Positions 23,651 through 37,162 of a stretch of DNA of 64,000 nt are shown here, in pieces. How positions within the stretch are numbered: the first letter of the stretch is position 1; the number at the start of each line of letters is the position of its first letter. This stretch comes from Riptortus pedestris (Eukaryota; Arthropoda; Insecta; Hemiptera; Alydidae). The notes under the pieces are model-generated. The model had not been told where the DNA came from. It did not search any database and saw only the letters and a program-made list of their open reading frames with translations. The position numbers and the translations under genes were made by a program. The stretch is from positions 108,729,001 to 108,793,000 of the forward strand of contig CM032230.1 of the NCBI GenBank assembly GCA_019009955.1. The letters are read 5' to 3'.

Positions 23651-26600
23651 GTATGAAACATTAAACCCAAGCTAGTGTTTCATTGTTTATGAATAGAGTT
23701 TCATTAGTTAAGGAAATTTATTTGATTAAATTGGATCCTATATATATAGTCTTCCTCCAATCATCAAAAATTAATTAAGCATTATGGCCAGCTAATGATT
23801 ATTAAAAAAAAATAGGTTTTAATTTTAAATATTAATAGTATATTGTCATTATATATAAAGTCTTTTCTAATGATCTTGAATTTTCTGCTTAAATAACTTG
23901 CTTTGAGTCTAATTTCTTACGAATTGACTATAAAATTTGCATGATTACCTCTTCTGGCACTGTTGCTGTATAGCTGTGTATTGTGGCATACTAAGATGTG
24001 AGATAAATTGTAATTCCTTCATGAGATCATGCATAGATTTAGTCTATATGATGAAGTGGGGGAGGGGTGAGTGGCTTGAAAGTGGATCAACATGCTTTTT
24101 ATTACCATTGACCAAAATGGATTTGTCTTAGGCACTCTTGGTAAGAACACAAGCAACGAGTTATCTTTTAGTTGGTTTTCTAGACAAGAACATAAGCTAT
24201 GAGCTACCTCATAGTGTTCTAGGCAAGAAGAACGTAAGCTATGAGTTATCTCATAGTCAGTGTTCTAGGTAAGAACGTAAGCCAAGAGTTATCTCATAGT
24301 CAGTGTTCTAGGTAAGAACGTAAGCTATGAGTTATCTCATAGTCAGTGTTCTAGGCAAGAACGTAAGCTATGAGTTGTCTCATAGTCAGTGTTCTAGGCA
24401 AGAACGTAAGCTATGAGTTATCTCATAGTCAGTGTTCTAGGCAAGAACGTAAGCTATGAGTTGTCTCATAGTCAGTGTTCTAGGTAAGAACCTAAGCTAT
24501 GAGTTATCTCATAGTCAGTGTTCTAGGCAAGAACGTAAGCTATGAGTTATCTCATAGTCAGTGTTCTAGGCAAGAACCTAAGCTATGAGTTATCTCATAG
24601 TCAGTGTTCTAGCTAAGAACGTAAGCTACTAGTTATCTCATAGTCAGTGTTCTAGCTAAGAACGTAAGCTACTAGTTATCTCATAGTCAGTGTTCTAGCT
24701 AAGAACGTAAGCTACTAGTTATCTCATAGTCAGTGTTCTATGCAGAACATAAGCAGTGAGTTATCTCATAGTGCTCTAGGCAAGAGCATAAGCTAAGAGT
24801 TATCTCACATTTGGTTTCTAGGTAAGAACATGAGCTTGGAGTTATTTCCTAGTTGTTTTTCTAGTCAATAACGTAAGCTATGAGTTATCTCCTAGTTGTT
24901 TTTCTAGGCAAGAACGTAAGCTAAGAGTTATCTCACAGTTGCCAGTCAACATGTTTAGTGTATAATAAGTGTAATATTCCTCCCTATAACCAGTATCCAC
25001 TATCAAGTTTAATGCTTGGAATACTGAAAATGGATGAGATTCAATATAATATTTGAAAATATGTTTTTTGTGAATTAACTAAAATTTGTATTGATTATTT
25101 GACCAATAAGAAGTCTATTAATTGACTTTTTATAAAAGCCTCATCATTACAAATTATGTGTGTATATATAAATCAGAGGACCTTTTGAATGGCATAAAGA
25201 CCCATGATGAGATTATTTCTTTGATTCCCACTTCAATGATATTATGTTTCAATTTTATTTATTCTAGGTGCCAAAATGTTCTCCAGATAGGAATTTATAG
25301 GCAAGTGGGGAAAGTCTTCTTAATACACTGTCAAAATGACAGTATTTTCTCCTTATTCATTCTCATGGTTATCATATTTTTTTTTGTTTACGTCGAGTCC
25401 TTGATATTTCACCATTCACATTTTATACAGGCTAGGTATCTATTTCTACCTGTTTATTTTTTCTTATGATTAACATGTGAGTATTCCTTATATGCTCTGT
25501 ATATGTTGTTCTAAGTGATTGCCAAGATTCTTTTATTACTCTTAATACAGCGAGGTTAAGCTGTGTAGTTGATTATTGCTCACTGGATGTATTTGGCCTT
25601 TGTTAACTATACGGGTAAAAGGAATGCCTGTTTTGGATACAGTTTTCTGAAATTGTCTCTTCAGAGTCGATATCAACCAAAGATGGACAATATTGTCCTA
25701 ATGAGCGAGTACATGTGTGCACGTATAAGTTTGTGTGTGTCTATGGATTTTTACACTTATTCCGTCACAATAATAAGTGATGATATTAAGATAGAGATCA
25801 AATTATGATTAAATGCTTATCAGATTTATACTGCTGTGGCTAATTGAGGCAGTTGTCTATAGGTTTACCACTATTTTCTACTAGAAATCAAATTTTCAAT
25901 TTTTTTTAGTAACTAATTCACTAAAATTTCTAATCCCAATGCGAGATTGTTTCAGCACACAAGTTGACTTATAACAATTAAAGTTAACCGAGTAATAAGG
26001 ACTGTGCCTTAACATTTAAAGCCACTTCAAGCCCCTGTACTTAAGAGTAGTGAGTATCTAGAGAAAAAAATATAGAAAGTTCAAATGGAAGATTTCTTTG
26101 TAACAATACGAAACAAAAGTTATAATATTTACTCTTCTCAGCAGTATTTTACCTTTGAAGTTCTCTAAACCACAGCTCCCTAGATTTTATTATATGGCTT
26201 CTATATCGTCACTGACCATATACGGCTTAAAAACCAATATCTTCAGTGAGCTGACATATTTTATATCAGTACTAGAGTTTAACGACCTCCCCTGTGTGGA
26301 AGGCTCGTTTCAACTAGTGTAAGTGGGGGCTAAAATGAATGGGCCCTGAAGAAGTAGTATATAGACCATGAAACTTGTAAGGTATTTTTTATAAAGTCAG
26401 CAGAGAAAAAAGGAGTTTTTTGTTGACTCTTGGCATTAAAGTATGAAAATTAAATCAGCCTTATTAAATATCTAATGTGTCTTCAATTGTTGTTCTATAC
26501 ATTTTTTTTCATAACTTGAATATTAAGTAAAATATTTTCTATTTTTTGGTTTTCAGCCTACAGTAAACCCCCTCTTCTATTCATCCAATTTTCACTTTGA

Positions 26601-26915
26601 GTAACTGAGTCACTAAACATCTCATATCCAGTGACCATTTCAACTCCTGGTTACATAGGCTTCTTTCTATGAGAAATATAAAGAATAGAAGGTGAATTGG
26701 GATAACTGGTGTTTCATTCGAGCACATGAGAAATCTGCTTAGTTTACACAGCCCTCTCATGACAAGCTTTTTGTTCTGGGGGAAAATGTAATTTATTTTT
26801 TTTTGTTTTGTACTATCTGTAATGAAATAGTCTACAAGTACACATATTTTATAAAATGAATAACTAAAAATAATGGAATATTGTTTGATGTACGTTAATT
26901 TATATACACACACAT

Positions 26916-26976
<61 letters not shown>

Positions 26977-29900
26977 TCTACTCATATATTTTTGAACAGA
27001 CCTCATTTTCATCACCTGCTGGGTAGGATTGAGGGTCATTTGATGACATTTTTCAAAAATTGTGTCATGATTACAGCATCAATAGCTGATTTTCCTTAAG
27101 GCATATCTGCTAATATTAATAAAATTACTCCAACTCTTCTTTCTCTTGTGGAATGGCTTTCCTGTATAGTGAGGTTGTCATACTCTGTTAAATTACACTT
27201 TCTGGTTATGTGGTTAGTTTTTTATCCCGTTTATGTTAAAATAGTTATAAACATTTATCATATCACCCACTCTTTACAGAATTGTTGTAGTTTAAATATA
27301 TTAAATTTTGTAGGAAAATGGAAGAAAATTGATTCATTTTTACTGCTCAATAAAAGTGTAGCCCTTAGACCTCGGCAGCCATAATAGTGTTATAGCTTGT
27401 ATAATCAAGGGCCGAAGAAGTCGAACGTAACAAGTAAAGTAGTAGTAAATCAAATACCTTTCTACCATAACTTTTCGTGATTAGCATCTTTTACGTCTTT
27501 AGTTTAAAAAAGTGGCCATTTTCTATGTAGTCTTCTTGCCCTTATAGGCATTAAAATATATATATAGTTTTACATGAACATCCACTGATTAATGTTAGGT
27601 TTATTTCAGACGTTTACAGGATTAACAATAATAAGATTGATATATTTCCTGTGTTTTCACTTAAATTCTAAACTTATACCTTACTTAAGACGACTTCATA
27701 TATATATTTCATTTTTTTTTTAATTTCATAGACTTCCTCACCGGCCCCAATCCTTACTTGCACTGGTTTTCTGCTTCAACGGTTTTCTTGTCCACACCTA
27801 CAACCTATTAATAGTTTTCTCGATGGCCTTCCTGAACAAAGCAACCCAAGAGCTGCTGAAAATTAACTTTTCTAATGGCAAGAAGACTACTGTAGCCGAA
27901 AGTCGATACAAGTTAAAAGAACATTTGTTTCATATACTCATGCATCACTTAATACAATTTTAATGGTTTCAGTAAAGACCCTATCATAGATTGAGTAAAA
28001 GCAAGTGTTTCTGTTTCTGTTTGATATTTAATAGTTCCTGAGTGAAATATTAGTAAAAATGTGTTGTTAAAAATAATTTAATAAATACTTAATTACAAAA
28101 GAAAAAGAGGAGGGTTATAAGAAAATTAAAATGTTCTATTTCCCCTAAATGCAATACCGTAGACCTTAATGCTATTTTTTATTAGATTATTTAACTATTT
28201 TGGGGTCTTTCAACCCATCCAAGTACTTATTCATGGATTAAGTCTTTTGAATACCTAAATTATGTCCAGGTGCATGATATTTATGAAAAGACAGGTGTTC
28301 TATAATGATTAAAAATTGAATTGGAGAAAGTATTTAATGTTTATATTTGCATGGTAAACCTGAACTGTGAGATATCACGTGCAAATGTTATGAACGACAT
28401 TATGAAGAATCATAAACCTTAACAGAAATTAGTCGAAAATTTTATTATGATAATAGAAGTTTAAAGAAAAATTCTAGTTAATATTTTACAAACCAGCTTT
28501 TCAAAATTGGCTAAGATATTAATTGCCAACTTCTCTTCATCTTAAAATCTACTGTCTTCGAACCTATAGAAAACATTGTTCTTGGATTTTTCTGACATTC
28601 TCTTGCATAAACATATCTATAATATCCATAAAAAGCCAAGAGATTTTACGTCTAACACTTGAGATATATTTCTTGAAGAAAGTGTCAGTTTTAAATGTAC
28701 ATCTAAAGCCAAATATTACATTTTTTGCTATGTTACAATGTTTCTTGATTTTTTATTTGTGTAATTTGAATTAAATTATTCCTGACACTAAAACTTTGGG
28801 AAATTTCGAATAATAATTAGAAACCGGAATAGTAACAGAAAAATTATCTTTTGTATCAAAAAGCACCCAAAGATTACCATTTAAATTTCTCAAGAACCTT
28901 TTTGATGATACAAAGAAGGTATATGAAATGTAATTTACAACTATAGGAAGCATTATATTTTCAACACAATTGGCCATATAACATTTTTTGATTTAACTAA
29001 TAACTGAGATATTAAGAAGGCTCTAATTTCTGTCAGTAACTGCTTTGTCTTTAGTGTAGTATAAAATGTTTAATATCGAGTTTGGTAATGATCATATGAA
29101 TTGAATGCATGCATTAATTAGGATAGACCTCTCTCCTTAAGAGGATAAATTAATACTGTTTTTTTTTTAAATACAACATGATTGATAGTTGGAAAAATGA
29201 AACAATTTCTATGAAGCACTATTACTGAAGACAGTAAGTATAGTAGACCTATTATTGTTGATTGAAGAATTTCAATACCTGAGTGAACCATCCAAAGCAG
29301 TAGGAGTTTGTATAACTAACAAGCCCACATGTGTGGGATACTAAAAAGTGTTCACCTAGTCATTTGTTTGGAGCTTACAGCTCCATACGAAAGAATGAAA
29401 CAAATGGGAGCCAGATATCCCTTGATCTCTAATCTCCGGTAGCAATCCATCACTATTTAGATATCGAAATAACCTTGTAGCATAAAATGAATAAGATCTT
29501 AAAATACTCCAAATTATTTTATGTAGCACCCAATGACATTTTTTATTTTTATTACTGTACAGTTTAACCGTAGTTTTATTCATATTGTGTTTTGCTCAAA
29601 GTGCTTATTCAAAGATATTGTTAAATAACCTTATTATTAAATAATCAATCACATGCCACTTGAAGGGAATCTTGCATAATTATTATTTATTAACGTCTAC
29701 TTTTTGCTGCTATGGCTAATTGGGATGGTTTATCTACAGGTTACCATCCTTTTCGAGCCAGGGTGGACTAAGGATTTTATTCAATGAGTTTGTCAATAAA
29801 TAAATTCCTATTGCCCAGGCGGGAATCGAACTCTAGGTTTACCATCTTGCATTATTTAAGTATTAATAAATTCATTTTAAAAGTCATGTATACAAGCGAA

Positions 29901-32900
29901 TCTGGTCATTACTATACCATAATTCATATTAATCCTTGAAATTCTTTTATCATTTCATTTACTTCTTAAAAATTAATGTACTGATTTAATAAAATATGGC
30001 CTACAACATATTAGAGTATTTTTATATAGCCGAAAGTACTTTCAATATATAACTATATTAGTGGTTTATACGTGTTAAGATTGTATTAATAATAAAATCT
30101 CAACACATTAATTAATTACTAATTCGTATTGAAGATAATTTGAACAACCTGGTTTGGAACTGCCATTAACTGTTGATTGTCAAAGGTATTTGTTAAATTG
30201 AGCAATGCCGACATAGGGAGTATTCGTTAAATTGTATATTCAAGGCATGAGTGTTATTAATGTAACAGACCTTGCATAGGCCTCTTAATTTCACAAAATG
30301 ATGGCTAGCAAGGGTGGGCCTTTAGGCACATATGCTTTTTTTGATAATTCATTTAAATAAATATTTCTAGTTAAACTTGTAATTCACTTTGATATGATGA
30401 TTAGGTTTTCCAATCAATTTTGATATTCATTTTTTTAGCTATTATAAAGATTTATGAGCCTTAATTGCTTGGTTGAAGTTTTACCATATCATATTTATAT
30501 TTCTGAATCAAGAACCCCAACCTACAAGTTTTTTAAACAAAAATTTGAAGTTTAATGTAATAAAACATTTCAAAATACAACAAATTTTAGGATAAGTATG
30601 TATTATTAATATAAGTTTTAGACTGGTGAAATAAATTTGTTCATATCTTTTCAGTTGCTACGAAGAGGCGTAAAGGGCGTTCGCTGGCGGTGGCAGAGGA
30701 GGAAGAAGCCACCCTGGAAGGGTGGACACCACGATCCCACTCTGACCTCAAGATGTCTACCATTTATAACAGGAGTGCCACTGAACCACCAGCGGAAGTA
30801 ATTTCATTATTGCATTTATACTATATAATATTTAGCATGAACTAGACTAATTAATTATAAGCTGGTTAGAAAGCATATGGAGAGTCCTGTTGCTTTAGTC
30901 CACACGCATGCATATAATTTTGTTTTATGTGTCGGTAAAAATTGTTTTTAAGTCACGTATGAGTTCTCTAGAAAGATTTTCTGTGGCGATTATGAATTTT
31001 CTGAGGTGGTTTGTGAGAATGCTTGTTATTTTACTTCGAGTCACAACCTGCTCTTCCTCATTTAAAAGGAAATGATGTTTGTACTCTACATCGGACAATA
31101 TTTGTGGAATAGTGTTTATATTATTATTAAGTTGTGAAAATGTTTCTCCTGGGATGGGTATATAAATAATATCTGTAGGAAAGTTCAGCTTTGAATTATT
31201 GATAGTCCTTGTGTTCTCCTCTTTATTTGATTTTTTAATTATTAGCAATATTATTGAGAAAATTATTGTACGATTCAAAAATCAGAGGGCTCTCAGAGGT
31301 TTCATTTAACAAGATTTATTTGTTTTCAATATGTTTTACAAAACATTTTTGTCAATACGTATGTATATGTTTACATTTGCTATTTCAAACTTAAGGTTTT
31401 TAAATAATAATGAGAACTTTTGAGTTTACAAAATTTTTGTATATGGGTGAATAAGGTGATCTGATCTATGGTGTTAAATTTATTGAGGCTTGTTGACAGA
31501 TGTTTTGCGAGGTCTTGTTGGTTTTACAGTTCAAATGGAAAAATTTTTTCCTTGTTAGATTTTATTGGCATTTTGTTAATTCAATCATTATTGTCTTGGT
31601 TTGAATTGCGCCCCCAGGAATTCATCTTCAAATTGGTGGGCCGCTTGTTCTTAAATGATGTATAGGCTACAAGAAGTACTCAATCATTATGAGTTGTATA
31701 AGGCTATAGTGTAAATTATATATCTGTCAAATGTTTGTAACGAAGGACAAGATTTTAAACCAAATTTTATACAGAGAATAAAATTTTCTTAACTTTTGTT
31801 TATTGTTGCTCAGTGAGGCTACTCAACTTTCAGTAAATATTTAGAAGTTAAGTGCCCTATTCTGCACTTAGATACATATACAGTTTAGAAAAATTAAATG
31901 TAAAATAAATTACCTTCCTTTAGTTGTTTTCTAAATATAAGGCTAGTCTGTTCACTTCCTATCTGTTAGATTTTATTTTAAATGTATAGGACTCTTTAAA
32001 TACTAAAAAAAAGATTGATTTCTGGAGGACATCAGTTAGAGAGATGCTTTTCATGTTCTATTTGTAGTAGTCCGTTTCCCCTTCCTCACTTCCCATGGTT
32101 ATAATTTATCTTTCCTTCTTACTGTCATTTCTTCATTCTAAATTCATAAAAGAAGAAAACTTGTACTTACCTTCTTTCCTACAAATCCAAAAGTATTGTC
32201 TTTTAGAACTTAATGTAAAATAAAATAAAATAAATTACTCTTAGTACTTTTTAATTTGTTAAGTTAAAAAATTACAAGTATTGTTTCTTATCTTTGTACT
32301 TTAGCCTGGAAAGGATTAACTTTTCAATCATTGGTGTTAATTGATGTAGATCATGGCAAACAGTATAGAAAAGTATGTTGATGAAAACTAAGAAATGTTT
32401 TTTATTCCGGTAAGAACAGGAACTTATTGATAAATTACTGATTATATAGGTCAAGTTCAAAGATAAGATGTCATCATTCATAAAAATCTTCAATTAATGA
32501 TTTATTGTAATCATGTGGCACGTTTGTGTTTATGTTCTTACTCAAAATTTTATGTATTCATTAGATTATTTGTTAAAGCAAATTAAAAGTTAAAACTAAC
32601 AATCTTTTATTTACTGAAAGATATCCCTTAGATTTGGTCAAGACTGCTTTTATAGCTTCCAAGATTTGGTTGGTAATGATTGTTCTATATTGCTTTTATG
32701 CTATCAATAATATATAATTTCCCTTTTTTATTATGTGTAACTCATGGGTTTTATTATAACATAAATTCTATTATGTTCAAGAAAATACGCATTTTGTTGT
32801 TCTCTTGAATGTTGAAAAACAGGTCCAACACAGAAAATTTGAAATAAATTTAACAATTTATTTTTCTGAAATATTAATGTTATTGTCTTATTAATAAAAG

Positions 32901-35900
32901 AAATTATCCATGGCTCAGGAATGATTCTTTTTAAATGTAGAACCTGACTTTATTTTTTTGTGCTTTATTAATAGTTAGTTGTATAATAGTTGACAAAATC
33001 AGAAGTTCAAAATTCTATATATAAACCATTGCATATATAACTAATGTCACTTCTATTCTACTTCACTCCTCTGTCACTTTTGTACTCTTATCACAACATT
33101 ACCTAGTGATTATGCTTGAATATTGTGCTCTAGAGATGGAATAGCTGTATTTGTTACGGGAAGCTCCTCCTCCTTACTCCCACTCCAAATTTTATCTTTA
33201 ATAGAGGTGATTCTGATTGGCTCTATCTACTATGTTTTATAGATAAGATTAAATACTCATTTAAAAATATAATTATGACAAATTTGAAATCATATATTTT
33301 TATAATTGTGATTTCAATAAAATTTTTAACTCTTGTCTTGAAATGCAGTGAAATAGTGTGTTTTATTTATAACTAATTCTAACAGACTTTGTACTCGAGT
33401 TTAATTGTAATAATTATAATGGAATTTGAGAAAAATCTTTTTCTTTTCTTTTAACTAATTCTTATAATTAATAGCAATGAATTGTATGTAGCTCACTGGT
33501 AATATGCTTGTTGAGTCGAATTCAGGGATCGCACACCATATTTTATTTATTTGTAAATTTACTCTTGGTTTTGAGGTTGGCCTCCTGTTTCCTTTTAGCC
33601 AGTACAGTATTGTATGGCAATTGAATAGCTGATTAACTAAAAAAGAGTAGTGAACTCTGGACATAGGAGTGAGACACTTTCCACAAATGCTTTATTTCTC
33701 AAATCCTATTTTTGCTAGCCAAGAATGACCACTCAACACACACACCTTGCAATAATCGTATTGCTTTTTCGATGCTTTGAGGCACCATGAAATTTACTTA
33801 GACATTATGAGGATAAAGCAGTCATGAATCCACTCTCAATCTTGTTTAACGTTTTAGTCCACAACCCTGCTACTAAACTATTCCCCATGAATATTCCATA
33901 AAGTAAATAAAACATTTTATTTTTCATTTTCTAATTGAGTAATTTATAAAGGCTAGTCTATACTTAGTGAATATTATTATTTATTAACTTCTAATTTTTG
34001 GTTATATGGCTAATTGGGACGGGTTACCACCCTTTTCTAGCCAGGGTGGGAATAAGAACTTTATTCAATGAGTTTGTCATTAAATAAATTCTTATTGCCC
34101 AGACGGGAATCAAACTCGCCACTCTAGGTTTACCATGTGAGATTAAGGCCAATAGTTTTAATTCACTATGGTAACCTGAGCCCCATAAGAGAATAATACC
34201 CTTAGTCATCAATAGAAATCATTAACAATATTTCAAAATACTTAGTGTTTTCCTAATGCTTATATTTCAAAATAAAACATATTTCACTGCTGGTTTTGGG
34301 ATGTGGTATTAGCCTCATGTTCCTACTGTGCACTGTGGTGGTCTTAGTATCTTGAGAAACAGAATTGGTTTTTTTAAAGAAAGCGTTTCTACCTCTTTAC
34401 GTATGAAGTAAAGTATTTTAATTCAAAAAATGTTTGGTTTTCAAATTTAAATGGAATTATCGGTTTTGAGCCTCCGAAACCCATTTTGAATAGTTTTGGC
34501 ATGATATCTGTACATAACTTGAATATTTCAAAAACATCTAGCCTTAGAATGATGAAATTTCATGTTTGGGAATGCTGTAACCTCTACTTGTGCACCATTT
34601 GTTTTCATTAAATTTGGATAAAGAGGAGGGAGGTTATCAGGAGAGCAAAAATAAAAAATTGCTAATTTCTCACTACATATTAGAGATTTAAAAAAATGTG
34701 TGTAGGACCTTTTTTTGTTAATCATAAAAAGATTTATAAATTATATTCTATAATTTTTTTTGACCCGATGCATATGGTCAGAGATATTGTTTGTAACTTA
34801 CAAATGAAAAAAACTATAATGAATTACAACCAAATATTTTGGTGATTTAATTTAATAAGCATACAATGAAGTAATGTGATGCCATCAGATTTTGTGAAGA
34901 TATATTTCCTGACAATTGATGCATGTATTTTAAGAATTAATGTGTACACTTTTATAAAATATAAATATGAACTTAACACTTTTAATTAACTTGCCTTGGA
35001 AACTGATCCTATTATATACTTATACAATGAGGTGTTTTGGTTAGAAAGCATATCCTCTAACTCGTTAATAATTTTATTTTTTTAATTGATGGACTGATTT
35101 TGACAAAATATCTAACCAGATTTTGACTAGCAACTAACCAGCTAGTCAACATTTTTTAGACTAGATATACATAATTATACCCGTGGAGCATGAAGTAACA
35201 AGATCATAAATATTAACAAATTTATGTTTCGAAATTAGCAGCTGTTGCTGGATTGAAATAATTATCGTTTTTACCCCATGGAAATTTAGTGATCAACATA
35301 CAAAGCATGTACACTAAATAATATACATCTACTCAGCCATTCTCTTGTAATTACAATGTTAGTATTAGTTGGTAACTAAAAATCAATTCAGAAATGATAA
35401 TTACGAATATCATAATACAAAATAACTAACACTAAGAAATATATTATAAATCAAATTTAATCTTTTCATTGTTATAATAAAGCCTATATAAAAAAATTTA
35501 ATAACATATATTTTGACTTCCAAGTTAACTCTCGCTTCTGTTAGAAGTAGTCAAGTATAAAATTGCTGATGTCGACAATATTCATTCCTTAAAACAATCA
35601 ATAACATTTCTCAATTGTATTGAGGCTTTCTCAATGTAGCAACAATGATGTTCTGATAGGTGATCCGAAGTGAAATGAAAATTTTGAAATTTATAAATCA
35701 GAAAAATGTTTTGCTATTGTAAAATCTATTCTAAACACAATTTACATTTTTTTCATTACAACCAGCAAAAACAAAAATATTGATGAGCATTTGTTTTAAT
35801 TTTGAAACATGATCTCACTCCAGTCACTCGTAGTCACATTTAGCCTAGGTCACACTGACATTATTCTTTCTCTTAACACACACATTTATATACACATATG

Positions 35901-37131
35901 TAAAACAATTCTCAATTTTTTAGAAGCAGTCTCATATAACATCAATAATTCTATATTTGGCACTAGTAAAGTCAGAAATGAAATTATGAAGTTCATAAAT
36001 CAATACAAAGGTTTTGTCCTGAAAGGTATATTCTAAACACAATTCATTCTCTTCACTAAACCTATATTTACAAAAATATTGACTACATATTTTAATTTAA
36101 AAGTAAATGCCCTCTCCTAGTTGAAAAATTGAATTCTTATATAGTCTATGTTGTACCTTAAGGTAGTTAATACATATATAAAAGTTCATTATAATTCTTT
36201 TAATTTTCTTTTTGATAGAGTAAAAAACAGACAAACAAGCAGACTAAAATTTTAATTAGTTTTTGTATTACATGAAACGTAAAGAAACTTTATCCCTTAT
36301 GAATTTGAATAGAATTTTAGTGTAAGCTTAAAAGTTTTATTTATGTAGATCTCTTGAGATTTGTTCTTAAAATCAATCTTGATATGGTATATATTTAATT
36401 TTGCCCTAATGCAATTTATATTTTCTTTTCTACAGTTATTCCGTAAAGACCTTATCAGTGCTATGAAGCTACCAGACTCGGAGCCTTTGAGTGCCGACGA
36501 GTACTGGGTAATCAACGACCAGTGGAAGCAAGAGTGGGAAAAAGGAGTCCAAGTGCCTGTCAATCCAGACTCTCTCCCTGGGCCTTCAGTCACTGTAGTA
36601 TCCCAAAACGTTCGAGCACACCATGAATCATTCAAACTGTAAGTTTCGTTTATGTTACATTTTTCTTATTTTATGGAAACTTCATGATTGATCTTCCTAT
36701 CTTGTGTGTAGTAAGAGAAAAAACTGATGTGTTTTATCTCAGCAAGTTACTCCGGTATTAAAATAGTGACAGATCGCTACCAATACTATGATAACCAGTC
36801 CTTATTTGTTATCACAGTAATGTTACAACTCCTTTTATTGTCAGCCTCTGAGGAAGACCTTGTGCATGCACTATACATAATATCTATTTCTTATTTATTT
36901 TTTTTTCCTTCTATACTTACATTTTCATTTATACTATTTTCATCACCCTGATGTTTCCATATACAATATCGTTTGCTTCATATAAGACTGGTATGCCAAT
37001 GAACCGTTTCAAAAATCACCATGCCATAGTTTACTCTTTTTCCGTTTCCTTTTTCTGCTGTTCGCTTTTTTGAGCACACTTGAATAATGAGTAAATCACC
37101 GGCATTGCGGAACTCATTTAAACAAATAAAT

Positions 37132-37162
<31 letters not shown>

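Noticed and set aside
24129..24942. Regular direct repeats resembling a CRISPR array
   Set aside because: Units are contiguous 43-bp tandem copies without unique spacers, in eukaryotic intronic DNA.
36297..36635. 112-aa minus-strand ORF
   Set aside because: Antisense to rno exon 3, whose plus-strand reading is clearly JADE-like.
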